Of a stretch of 6,245 nt of DNA, positions 1-5,343 are shown piece after piece. Below the pieces are notes generated by a model. The model did no database searches, had not been told where the DNA came from, and saw only the letters and a list, made by a program, of their open reading frames with translations. A program made the position numbers and the translations under genes. The stretch lies in assembly GCA_946481135.1 (NCBI GenBank), contig CAMLMQ010000174.1:1-6245 (forward strand). Reading direction: 5' to 3'. This stretch comes from an uncultured Microbacteriaceae bacterium. GTDB taxonomy: Bacteria; Actinomycetota; Actinomycetes; Actinomycetales; Microbacteriaceae. Numbering within the stretch: the first letter of the stretch is position 1; every line of letters begins with the position of its first letter.

Positions 1-446
1 CGGTGACGTTCGTCGACTGGGCCGACATGCACAAGTGGGCGCTCATCAACCGCGCGCTCGAGATGGGCATCCCCGAGCCGGTGGAGACGTACTCGTCGTC
101 GCCGCACCTCTACGAGGACCTCGACATCCCGAAGGATGCCAAGGGTCGCCTCAAGTCCACGCCAGCGGCCCCGCACCGCGAGCGCGAGCCGCGCCCGGCG
201 TCGTCGGGCGAGGGCGGCGACCGCCCGCCGCGGCAGCGCACGCGGTCGCGCGGCGGCTCGGGTCGCTCGGGTGACGGTCGCGGTCAGCAGGCGGCTCCCG
301 CGGGCGCGACCACGGCCGACGGCACCCCGCGCCAGGAGGGTGGCGGCACGCACGACGGCTCGACGCCCGCGCGTCGCAAGCGCACCCGTCGTCGCCGCGG
401 CGGTTCGGGCGGCGGCGCCCCCGCCACCCCGCCCGCGACGGCGTAG
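1..446 (+). CDS. DEAD/DEAH-box RNA helicase, C-terminal end (partial)
   Basis: This is the 3' end of a gene that begins left of the window; the first full codon is at base 3 and the stop is TAG at 444-446. The 147 visible residues fall in two parts. Residues 1-43 are compact and conserved-looking (VDWADMHKW, then ETYSSSPHLYEDLDIP). I recognise this as the segment just after the helicase core in actinobacterial RhlE-like ATP-dependent RNA helicases, which unwind RNA in ribosome assembly or mRNA turnover. Residues 44-147 are low-complexity and disordered, rich in Arg, Gly, Pro and Ser, with RGG/RG units and a basic block RRKRTRRRRGG near residues 123-133, a typical non-specific RNA-binding tail. 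The ATPase motifs (Walker A, DEAD, SAT, HRxGR) lie outside the window, so the assignment rests on the C-terminal signature only. The gene is convergent with the HNH gene downstream. Confidence 0.8.
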   Translation, partial: VTFVDWADMHKWALINRALEMGIPEPVETYSSSPHLYEDLDIPKDAKGRLKSTPAAPHREREPRPASSGEGGDRPPRQRTRSRGGSGRSGDGRGQQAAPAGATTADGTPRQEGGGTHDGSTPARRKRTRRRRGGSGGGAPATPPATA

Positions 447-473
447 TCACCGGTTAGTCGGCACCGCGCCGTT
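447..473. other. 27-bp convergent intergenic gap, no clear terminator
   Basis: This gap separates the stop codons of the helicase (+) and HNH (-) genes. The only foldable element is a weak 4-bp stem, CGGC/GCCG, around a 5-nt loop near 459-471. There is no U-tract on either strand. I see no convincing intrinsic terminator, although both transcripts must end here or run into each other. Confidence 0.4.
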
Positions 474-1859
474 TCACCGCCGCAGCGGCACCACCACTTC
501 ACGCACCCGCGCCCGCGACACCGGTCGCCAGCGCTGCTCGGCGTCGACCCACCGCGGCGCCTGCAGTTCGGGTCTGCCCCGGGTCATGCGCAGCCGGTAC
601 TCGCCGCGGTGCAGCAGATGGTGGTGGTACGCGCAGAGCAGCACGCCGTTGTCGACGTCGGTCGCGCCGCCCTCGGAGTACGGCGTGACGTGGTGCGCGT
701 GGCACCACGACGGCGGGGCACCACACTGCGGCCAGACGCACCCTCCGTCGCGCACGCCGAGCGCGCGGCGCTGCGGGGCGGTGAAGTAGCGTTCGCGCAT
801 GCCGAGCCAGAGCGGCTCGCCGCCGTCGCCGACGACGTGCAGACGGATGCCGGCGTCGCACGCGATCTCGTTGGCGGTCGCGGCCGACACCGGTTCGGCG
901 ACGTCGTCGAGGTAGCCGACGCCGACCCCGTCGCGGAGGTCGGCGAGCGACACGACGACGTTGACGGTGGCGGTGCTGTGCAGCGGACCCGAGTCGGCGG
1001 AGTCGGCCCGCACGCCCGCTTCGAGCAGCCCGAAGAGCGCATCGAACGAGCGCTGCTCGCGCGTGCGGTGGTCGACGGGCGCCTCGCCCTCGCAGTCGAC
1101 GAGCGGGTCGTCGGGGTCGACGAAGCGCGGCGCGCGGCTCGGAGCGGTGCGCTCGGCGACCGCGGCCCGCAGCAGCGCGGCGTTGCGCGGATCGGCCCAG
1201 CCCGAGAAGGGCGTCATGCCGTCGACATCCCGACCGATGCGGAACTCGCGCCGCGCCCGCAGCTGCTCGTCGCGAGGCTCCGCGCCGTCGGGGTCGAGGG
1301 CGTCGCGCCAGAGGCGGGCGTGGACGGCGACGACGTCGGCGGGCTCGGTGCGGGCGACCTCGACGAGGTGCTGCTCGGCGGCGTCGCGGTCGTCGAGCGA
1401 CGCCCGGTCGGCGCACTGCGCGAGGCATCCCGTGATGACGGCCGCGGCATCCGTGCCGATCGCGCCCTCGGCGAGCGCCGCCGCGACGAGCGGGTGCTCG
1501 GCGGGCAGGGGCGTTCCGTCGAGGGCGGCGCGCGCCGTGACCCGGGCGCCGAGTTTCACGCGGCGGCTGGTCTCGCGCGCCGACGCCCGCGTGAGCCGTT
1601 CGAGCAGCTGCGCCGCGGTGCGGCATCCGTGCCGTCGCGCGAGCGACGCCTCGCCGAGCTCGGGCCGTGACCGATGGGCGAGGTCGGCCGCCGCCGCGAC
1701 CCGCAGCGCGTCGACGAGACGGCCCGCCTCTTCGACCGTCGCGGCCCACGCGCACGCCTCGGCGTCATCCCGAGAAGTGTCATCCCGAGCAGGGGCACCC
1801 GCCGCGCCGATGTCGCGCAGGTGCGCGATCACCGTCTCGAGGGTCTCCGTCGGGGCCAT
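474..1859 (-). CDS. HNH endonuclease signature protein, DUF222/13E12 repeat family
   Basis: The protein has 461 aa, a normal full length for the family. Residues about 1-360 form the alpha-helical DUF222-type region; the stretch around 65-100 (RPELGEASLARRHGCRTAAQLLERL) is characteristic. Residues 368-420 form an HNH/zinc module: C374 and C379, the motif CHAHHVTPYSEGG at 386-398 with H389-H390, N404, LC at 408-409 and HHH at 412-414. All expected HNH and zinc-binding positions are present, so the domain looks intact. Family members occur in many copies in actinobacteria (13E12 repeat proteins of Mycobacterium tuberculosis) and are predicted nucleases. Their biological role is not established, and substrate cannot be read from sequence. 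The ATG at 1857-1859 was chosen because the N-terminus aligns with family style and a -10-like hexamer sits 6 nt upstream. No Shine-Dalgarno sequence is visible. An 11-bp repeat with a 15-bp period lies in frame near the start. The gene follows the acyltransferase on the same strand but probably has its own promoter. Confidence 0.9.
   Translation of the reverse strand: MAPTETLETVIAHLRDIGAAGAPARDDTSRDDAEACAWAATVEEAGRLVDALRVAAAADLAHRSRPELGEASLARRHGCRTAAQLLERLTRASARETSRRVKLGARVTARAALDGTPLPAEHPLVAAALAEGAIGTDAAAVITGCLAQCADRASLDDRDAAEQHLVEVARTEPADVVAVHARLWRDALDPDGAEPRDEQLRARREFRIGRDVDGMTPFSGWADPRNAALLRAAVAERTAPSRAPRFVDPDDPLVDCEGEAPVDHRTREQRSFDALFGLLEAGVRADSADSGPLHSTATVNVVVSLADLRDGVGVGYLDDVAEPVSAATANEIACDAGIRLHVVGDGGEPLWLGMRERYFTAPQRRALGVRDGGCVWPQCGAPPSWCHAHHVTPYSEGGATDVDNGVLLCAYHHHLLHRGEYRLRMTRGRPELQAPRWVDAEQRWRPVSRARVREVVVPLRR
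1764..1789. repeat. In-frame tandem repeat (11-bp unit, 15-bp period) in the HNH gene
   Basis: The 11-mer GTCATCCCGAG occurs at 1764-1774 and again at 1779-1789 on the + strand, separated by AAGT. The 15-bp period equals five codons, so on the coding strand it encodes the partial repeat RDDTS-RDDAE (residues about 25-34) without shifting the frame. It lies in the poorly conserved N-terminal linker before the DUF222 core and probably arose by slippage. Confidence 0.75.
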
Positions 1860-1871
1860 GTGAATACGATG
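1860..1871 (-). promoter_or_regulatory. Candidate leaderless -10 element of the HNH gene
   Basis: Reading the minus strand, CATCGT (1871 down to 1866) is followed by ATTCAC and then the ATG at 1859. The hexamer matches the A at position 2 and the final T of the TANNNT consensus but not the first T, so it is weak. The 6-nt gap would place the transcript start on the A of ATG. No Shine-Dalgarno sequence and no clear -35 are present. Confidence 0.35.
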
Positions 1872-1953
1872 ACACCCACCACCGACATTGCTTTTCCCTG
1901 GTCAGAAGCACATTTGGTTGTGGATGAGCGGCGTAAGAGAGCCCTGTGGAGGA
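1860..1953. other. Less GC-rich intergenic region with two TGTGGA motifs
   Basis: This 94-bp gap lies between the acyltransferase stop and the HNH start. The 100 bases 1861-1960 contain 52 G or C, far below the flanking genes. TGTGGATGA (1919-1927) and TGTGGAGGA (1945-1953) repeat the core TGTGGA 26 bp apart. On the minus strand the first reads TCATCCACA, one mismatch from a DnaA-box consensus TTATCCACA. From memory, 13E12-type genes in actinobacteria often carry ATCCACA-like motifs upstream; I could not verify this. The + strand is also open from an ATG at 1869 for about 80 codons, but it soon becomes an antisense shadow of the acyltransferase gene and is not called. Confidence 0.5.
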
Positions 1954-2733
1954 TTACTCCCCGTCAGCATCCGGAAACGACCCCGGCCGCCGCGACCCCC
2001 GCTGCTCGTGCTCGACCTCCGCGACGCTCGGCGCCGTGCCACCCCGCCGCGCCGGCTGCCACCACTGCCCCGCGCCGTCGACGGGGTAGATGTCCTGCAG
2101 CCGGTCGGTGAGCTGCTGGAGCGTGGCCCGCAGCGCATCCGACGCGTCGTGGATGTCGGCATCCTCGGCCACCCGCATCGGCTCGCCGATCGCGACGTAC
2201 ACGGGCACGCCCACACGCTCGAACGCGCGCCCCTTCGCCTTCTTGGTGAGGATGCGATGCGCGCCCCACACCGCGACCGGGACCACCGGCACGCCCGCCG
2301 CCTGCGCGAGCCGCACCGCCCCCGCCTTGAGTCGCTGCACCTCGAAGCTGCGACTCACCGTGCCCTCGGGGAAGACCCCCACGAGCTCGCCCCGCCGCAA
2401 CGCCGCGACCGCCTCGTCGTACGCCCCCGCTCCCGCGGTGCGGTCGACGGGGATGTGCTTCATGTTGCGCATGAGCGCCCCGAGCGGCCAGCCCTTGAAC
2501 GCGCCCTTCTTCGCCATGAAGCGGATGCGGCGCCGGTTCGCGAGCCACGTCATCCACTCGACGATCGCGAACTCCAGATAGCCGAAGTGCGTGATCGCGA
2601 TCACCGCTCCCCCCTCGAGCGGGAGATGCTCGCGGCCGGCGACGCGCAGCTTCACGCCGAGCATCCCGAAGAGAAGGCGACCGACGCCGATCGCGCCGGT
2701 GTAGATCGGCTCGTTGCGGTAACGACGGGGCAT
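1954..2733 (-). CDS. 1-acyl-sn-glycerol-3-phosphate acyltransferase (PlsC/LPLAT family)
   Basis: The protein has 259 aa, a usual size for the family. Family members transfer an acyl group to lysophosphatidic acid to make phosphatidic acid in membrane phospholipid synthesis, acting at the inner membrane face. Block I is THFGYLEF (residues 48-55), with H49 in an H-X4-E arrangement where most members have H-X4-D. Block II is MKHIPVDR (91-98), with R98. Block III is FPEGTVSR (121-128), and block IV is the VPVVPV stretch (148-153) with its Pro residues. A basic patch (RRRIRF 67-72, KKGAFKG 75-81) precedes block II. The tail after about residue 225 is polar and not conserved-looking. ATG at 2733 is preferred: a longer frame reaching 2940 would overlap the divergent lipoprotein gene and adds no conserved sequence. 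The real substrate could be another lysophospholipid or a glycolipid precursor. Confidence 0.88.
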   Translation of the reverse strand: MPRRYRNEPIYTGAIGVGRLLFGMLGVKLRVAGREHLPLEGGAVIAITHFGYLEFAIVEWMTWLANRRRIRFMAKKGAFKGWPLGALMRNMKHIPVDRTAGAGAYDEAVAALRRGELVGVFPEGTVSRSFEVQRLKAGAVRLAQAAGVPVVPVAVWGAHRILTKKAKGRAFERVGVPVYVAIGEPMRVAEDADIHDASDALRATLQQLTDRLQDIYPVDGAGQWWQPARRGGTAPSVAEVEHEQRGSRRPGSFPDADGE

Positions 2734-2745
2734 GCGTCGAGGGTA
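2734..2745 (-). promoter_or_regulatory. Candidate leaderless -10 element of the acyltransferase gene
   Basis: On the minus strand, TACCCT (2745 down to 2740) is followed by exactly six bases, CGACGC, and the ATG at 2733. TACCCT fits TANNNT, and the spacing predicts a transcript starting at the A of ATG. No Shine-Dalgarno-like purine run precedes the start. A TTGACG lies only three bases upstream of the hexamer, too close to be its -35. Confidence 0.45.
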
Positions 2746-2800
2746 AGCCGTCAACCGTGGACGGCACCCCCGACGTCGTGAGAACGTACCCCTGGACATC

Positions 2801-2805
2801 GGAGG
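2801..2805 (+). promoter_or_regulatory. Shine-Dalgarno site of the lipoprotein gene
   Basis: GGAGG at 2801-2805, with a 4-nt spacer CCCC before ATG at 2810, is the only strong Shine-Dalgarno sequence next to a start in this window, and it fixes the start. A possible weak -10, TACCCC at 2787-2792, would give an 11-nt leader, but it lacks the final T of the consensus and has no recognisable -35. Confidence 0.75.
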
Positions 2806-2809
2806 CCCC

Positions 2810-3364
2810 ATGCGCATCACGATCCCCCTCACCGCCGCGGCGCTGCTGCTGCTCGCCGGCTGCACCGCCCCGACCGGCGACCCCGTCGACGAGCCCGCGG
2901 GCGACGACGGCGCGGCCGAGACTCCGTGCGTCGTCGGCACGTGGCAGCTCGACGTTCCCGACTACGCCGCCCAGTCGGAGGCGTTCGTGCTCGGTCTGGG
3001 CCTGCCGATCGAGGGGTTCGCGATGGAAGGGGCGGGCACGATCACCTTCACCGACGACGGCCTCGTCGCGACCGACATCGCCCTCACCACGACGGGCACG
3101 ATCGTGGCGGGCGAGACGAGTGTTCCGCTCGACCAGACGTCGGCGTACTCGGGATCGGGCGACTGGTCGGCGGGGTCGACCCCCGACACGATCGACCTCG
3201 CGAACTGGGCGCAGGTGCCCGACGGCGACGCACCCGCCGACCCCGAGGCGCCCGTGCCCGCGATCGACTACACCGACATCCCAACGGTGCAGGCGGCGTG
3301 CTCGGCGAACGAGCTCGTGCTCCAGGGGCCGGATGCCCCGCTCTCGGCGCGCTGGACTCGCTGA
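2810..3364 (+). CDS. Putative lipoprotein of unknown function
   Basis: The protein has 184 aa. The N-terminus is a classic lipoprotein signal: a short charged start (MR), a hydrophobic stretch and the lipobox LAGC at residues 15-18. It should be exported, lipidated on C18 and anchored outside the membrane. A disordered acidic/proline linker (19-39) follows, then a mature domain with C40 and GTW (43-45) at its start, alternating beta-type segments (for example GAGTITFTDDGLVATDIALTT), and C164 near the end. The two mature cysteines could form a disulfide closing the domain. The arrangement suggests a small beta-barrel or lipocalin-like fold, but this is inference only. I recall similar proteins annotated as hypothetical in Microbacteriaceae and know of no function. 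It is divergent from the acyltransferase across 76 bp and ends just before a long hairpin. Confidence 0.85.
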   Translation: MRITIPLTAAALLLLAGCTAPTGDPVDEPAGDDGAAETPCVVGTWQLDVPDYAAQSEAFVLGLGLPIEGFAMEGAGTITFTDDGLVATDIALTTTGTIVAGETSVPLDQTSAYSGSGDWSAGSTPDTIDLANWAQVPDGDAPADPEAPVPAIDYTDIPTVQAACSANELVLQGPDAPLSARWTR

Positions 3365-3384
3365 GGCCGACCCCCGCATCCCGT

Positions 3385-3434
3385 TTGCCCGACTTCGTCG
3401 CCCTCGCGCGCGACAGGGTGACGAAGTCGGGCAA
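3385..3434. terminator. Long hairpin, likely bidirectional terminator or dispersed palindrome
   Basis: TTGCCCGACTTCGTC (3385-3399) is perfectly complementary to GACGAAGTCGGGCAA (3420-3434), a 15-bp stem. Inside it, CCCT (3401-3404) pairs with AGGG (3415-3418). Position 3400/3419 is a G-U wobble in a + strand transcript but a C-A mismatch in a - strand transcript. The result is a stem of about 20 bp with a 10-nt loop, CGCGCGCGAC. It lies 20 bp after the lipoprotein stop and 8 bp beyond the PHP gene's stop, as expected for a shared terminator of convergent genes. No U-tract follows on either strand, so it would be a non-canonical hairpin terminator. Confidence 0.6.
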
Positions 3435-3442
3435 TCAGCGAA

Positions 3443-4297
3443 TCACCCCGTGAAGGGCTCCACGCCCGACCCGAGCTCGAGGATGCGCGCGTAGTCCTCC
3501 GGCGACGTCGTGTTCTCGGCGAGCACGTTGGGCTTGCCGGTGCCGTGGTAGTCGCTCGACCCGGTGATGAGCAGCCCGTAGCGGGCGGCGACCTCCGTCC
3601 AGCGCTCCCGGGAGGATGCCGGGTTGTCACGGTGACCGATCTCGACCCCGGCGAGACCGGCATCCACCATCGCGCGGATGCGTTTCTCGCTGAAGACCCG
3701 ATCCGGCCCGCGCCCGCCGGGGTGCGCGAGCACCGGCACGCCGCCCGCGGCGACGATGAGCTCGACGCCTTCGAGCGGCTTGGGCGCCTGGTGCGGGCGG
3801 TAGTAGCCGCCGCGCCAATGCAGGATGCTCTGGAACGCCGCCGACCGGTCGGGCACGTGGCCGCGGGCGACGAGCGCGTCGGCGATGTGCGGGCGCCCGA
3901 CGGTCGCTCCCGGGGTGGTCTGGGCGAGCACATCCTCCCAGTCGAGGGCGTAGTCGACGGCGATGCGCTGCACCATCGACTCGGCGCGGTGCAGGCGCTC
4001 GGCCCGGATGCGCTCCGTCTCGGCGAGCAGGCCGGGATGCGCGGGGTCGATCAAGTAGGCGAGCAGGTGCACGCTCGCCCCGTCAAGCTGCGTCGAGAGC
4101 TCCATGCCGGGCAGCACCGTGAGGCCGGTGCCGTCGGCCGCCTCGAACGCGGGCACCCAGCCGGCCGTCGAGTCGTGGTCGGTGATCGCGAGCACGTCGA
4201 GTCCGGCGGCGACTCCGGCCGCGACGAGCTCGGCGGGCGACTCGGTGCCGTCGGAGACGCTGCTGTGCGCATGCAGGTCGATCACAGGCGCGGGCAT
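3443..4297 (-). CDS. PHP-domain phosphoesterase/nuclease (RNase AM / nucleotide bisphosphate phosphatase-like)
   Basis: The protein has 284 aa, near the usual length for the YciV/RNase AM group. The PHP metal-site motifs appear in order: DLHAHS (7-12, with H9 and H11), TDHD (39-42), GMELS (64-68, with E66), H77, GRPHIA (134-139), AHPGG (191-195, with H192) and SSDYHG (247-252, with D249 and H251). All expected metal ligands for a trinuclear-type site appear present. Characterised relatives remove phosphate from 3',5'-bisphosphonucleotides (Chromobacterium CV1693) or act as 5'-3' exoribonucleases trimming rRNA 5' ends (E. coli RNase AM). Which activity applies here cannot be decided from sequence. 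ATG at 4297 is preferred because it starts just before DLHAH and has a -10 hexamer 6 nt upstream. An in-frame ATG at 4324 would add nine residues and overlap the start of the divergent EEP gene. Confidence 0.88.
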   Translation of the reverse strand: MPAPVIDLHAHSSVSDGTESPAELVAAGVAAGLDVLAITDHDSTAGWVPAFEAADGTGLTVLPGMELSTQLDGASVHLLAYLIDPAHPGLLAETERIRAERLHRAESMVQRIAVDYALDWEDVLAQTTPGATVGRPHIADALVARGHVPDRSAAFQSILHWRGGYYRPHQAPKPLEGVELIVAAGGVPVLAHPGGRGPDRVFSEKRIRAMVDAGLAGVEIGHRDNPASSRERWTEVAARYGLLITGSSDYHGTGKPNVLAENTTSPEDYARILELGSGVEPFTG

Positions 4298-4313
4298 CCC
4301 GCCATCGTAGGCT
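4298..4313. promoter_or_regulatory. Bidirectional promoter with overlapping -10 hexamers (PHP / EEP)
   Basis: On the minus strand TACGAT (4309 down to 4304) is followed by GGCGGG and the PHP ATG at 4297, exactly 6 nt away. On the plus strand TAGGCT (4308-4313) is followed by 9 nt and the EEP ATG at 4323. Both fit TANNNT and share the two bases 4308-4309. Minus-strand transcription would be leaderless; plus-strand transcription would have a leader of about 3 nt. No good -35 is seen in either direction. GGCGGG just before the PHP ATG is too close to serve as a normal Shine-Dalgarno site. Confidence 0.5.
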
Positions 4314-4322
4314 CGACGGGCC

Positions 4323-5333
4323 ATGTTCCGCCGCGTGCTCTCCGCCCTGTTCCTCGTCGCCATCGGGGCGCTGCTGCTCGTCGCCGCGTGGCCGCAGCTG
4401 CTCGGCATCCAGCGGGAGACCGGGGTCGTGCAGGTGACGACGATGCGGGGGCTCCTGGCCGCGGTCGCCGTGCTCGGCGGGCTGCTGTTCGCGGTGATCG
4501 CGCTCGGGTCGCGGGCGGTGCGCGGTTTCGCCGGCGGACTCGCGCTGCTGCTGTTCGCGTTCGCCGGTATCCAGCTCGCGGTGCTGTCGACGCGCGGCGC
4601 GGGCGACACGGCGTTCGCCGAGAAGCTGCCGGGCGACGTGACGGTGCTGAGTTGGAACACCCTCGGCGACGAGGTCGCGCCCGAGACGGTCGTGGGCCTC
4701 GTCACCGAGACGGATGCCGACATCGTCGTGCTGCCCGAGACGACCGAAGACTACGGCGCCGCGGTCGCCCTCGCCTCGGGCCGCGACCTGCAGGTGCTCG
4801 CACTCGCCTACGACCCCGAACTCACCGCGCGGTCGACGGTCGTGCTGATCGACCGCGCGCTCGGCGAGTACGTGCGCGACGACTCCCGCGGCGGCACCGA
4901 GACGCTGCCGTCGGTGCTCGCGGTGCCGGCCGACGGCCGCGGCCCGGTGATCGTGGGTGCGCATCCCGTCGCCCCCGTGCCGGGCGAGATGGCGGGATGG
5001 CGGCAGGGCCTGCAGTGGCTCGCCGCCCGCTGCGAGGGCGAGAACGTCATCCTCGCGGGCGACCTCAACTCGACCCTCGACCACTACACGGGGCTCGATC
5101 AGGCGTCGGCGACGAGCGGCGGCCTCGGGGGATGCCGAGACGGCGCACGACTGACCGGCAACGCCGCGGTGGGCACCTGGCCGGTGCTGCTGCCGACGCT
5201 GCTCGGAGCCCCCATCGACCACGTCATGGCGACGCCCAACTGGGACTTCGTCGGCTTCCGCGTGATCGACACGCTCGACGACGCCGGCAGCGACCACCGG
5301 CCGATCGTCGCGCAGCTGCGGCCCGCGGGATGA
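4323..5333 (+). CDS. Membrane-anchored endonuclease/exonuclease/phosphatase (EEP) family protein
   Basis: The protein has 336 aa. The N-terminal third holds three hydrophobic segments (about residues 4-24, 42-62 and 67-88) that should be membrane helices; the catalytic domain follows from about 104. EEP (DNase I-like) motifs are in order: LSWN (109-112, metal-site N112), LPET (137-140, metal-ligand E139), GAHP (212-215, H214), GDLNST (246-251, D247 and N249), IDHV (298-301, D299) and GSDHRP (322-327, with D324-H325). All catalytic positions are present, so the protein is probably an active metal-dependent phosphodiesterase or phosphatase. Substrate (nucleic acid, phospholipid head group or inositol phosphate) is not evident. 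With three helices and a short N-terminus ahead of them, the domain may face outside, which would favour an extracellular substrate; this is inference. It starts 25 bp from the divergent PHP gene and is followed after 10 nt by the aminopeptidase gene, suggesting an operon. Confidence 0.87.
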   Translation: MFRRVLSALFLVAIGALLLVAAWPQLLGIQRETGVVQVTTMRGLLAAVAVLGGLLFAVIALGSRAVRGFAGGLALLLFAFAGIQLAVLSTRGAGDTAFAEKLPGDVTVLSWNTLGDEVAPETVVGLVTETDADIVVLPETTEDYGAAVALASGRDLQVLALAYDPELTARSTVVLIDRALGEYVRDDSRGGTETLPSVLAVPADGRGPVIVGAHPVAPVPGEMAGWRQGLQWLAARCEGENVILAGDLNSTLDHYTGLDQASATSGGLGGCRDGARLTGNAAVGTWPVLLPTLLGAPIDHVMATPNWDFVGFRVIDTLDDAGSDHRPIVAQLRPAG

Positions 5334-5343
5334 CAATGGGGGG
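5332..5343 (+). promoter_or_regulatory. Candidate leaderless -10 element of the aminopeptidase gene
   Basis: GACAAT (5332-5337), five of six matches to TACAAT-type -10 sequences, overlaps the EEP stop codon and is followed by GGGGGG (5338-5343) and the ATG at 5344. The 6-nt spacing would start an mRNA at the A of ATG. The G-run could instead be read as a poor, too-close ribosome binding site for a co-transcribed gene. Both readings may apply. Confidence 0.4.

Noticed and set aside
609..1670. Open + strand frame of 353 codons opposite the HNH gene
   Set aside because: The minus strand frame carries a complete DUF222-HNH protein with zinc and catalytic motifs. The + frame is its antisense shadow.
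1919..1953. Replication origin based on DnaA-box-like motifs
   Set aside because: There are only two imperfect motifs, no dnaA/dnaN neighbours and no AT-rich unwinding element. At most this is a protein-binding site.
1869..2111. Possible small + strand gene starting at ATG 1869 in the AT-richer gap
   Set aside because: The first 30 codons look less biased than a shadow frame, but there is no ribosome binding site, no recognisable family, and most of it is antisense to the acyltransferase coding region.
2746..2751. TTGACG as a -35 for the acyltransferase promoter
   Set aside because: It lies three bases from the candidate -10 TACCCT. Using normal spacing would put the -10 inside the coding region.
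2734..2940. N-terminal extension of the acyltransferase to an ATG at 2940
   Set aside because: It would overlap the lipoprotein start and signal peptide on the other strand. The added residues are low-complexity and the 259-aa form already has all four family blocks.
4298..4723. N-terminal extension of the PHP gene to 4723
   Set aside because: The extra sequence is antisense to the EEP gene. PHP proteins of this group start just before the DLHAH motif, which fits the ATG at 4297.
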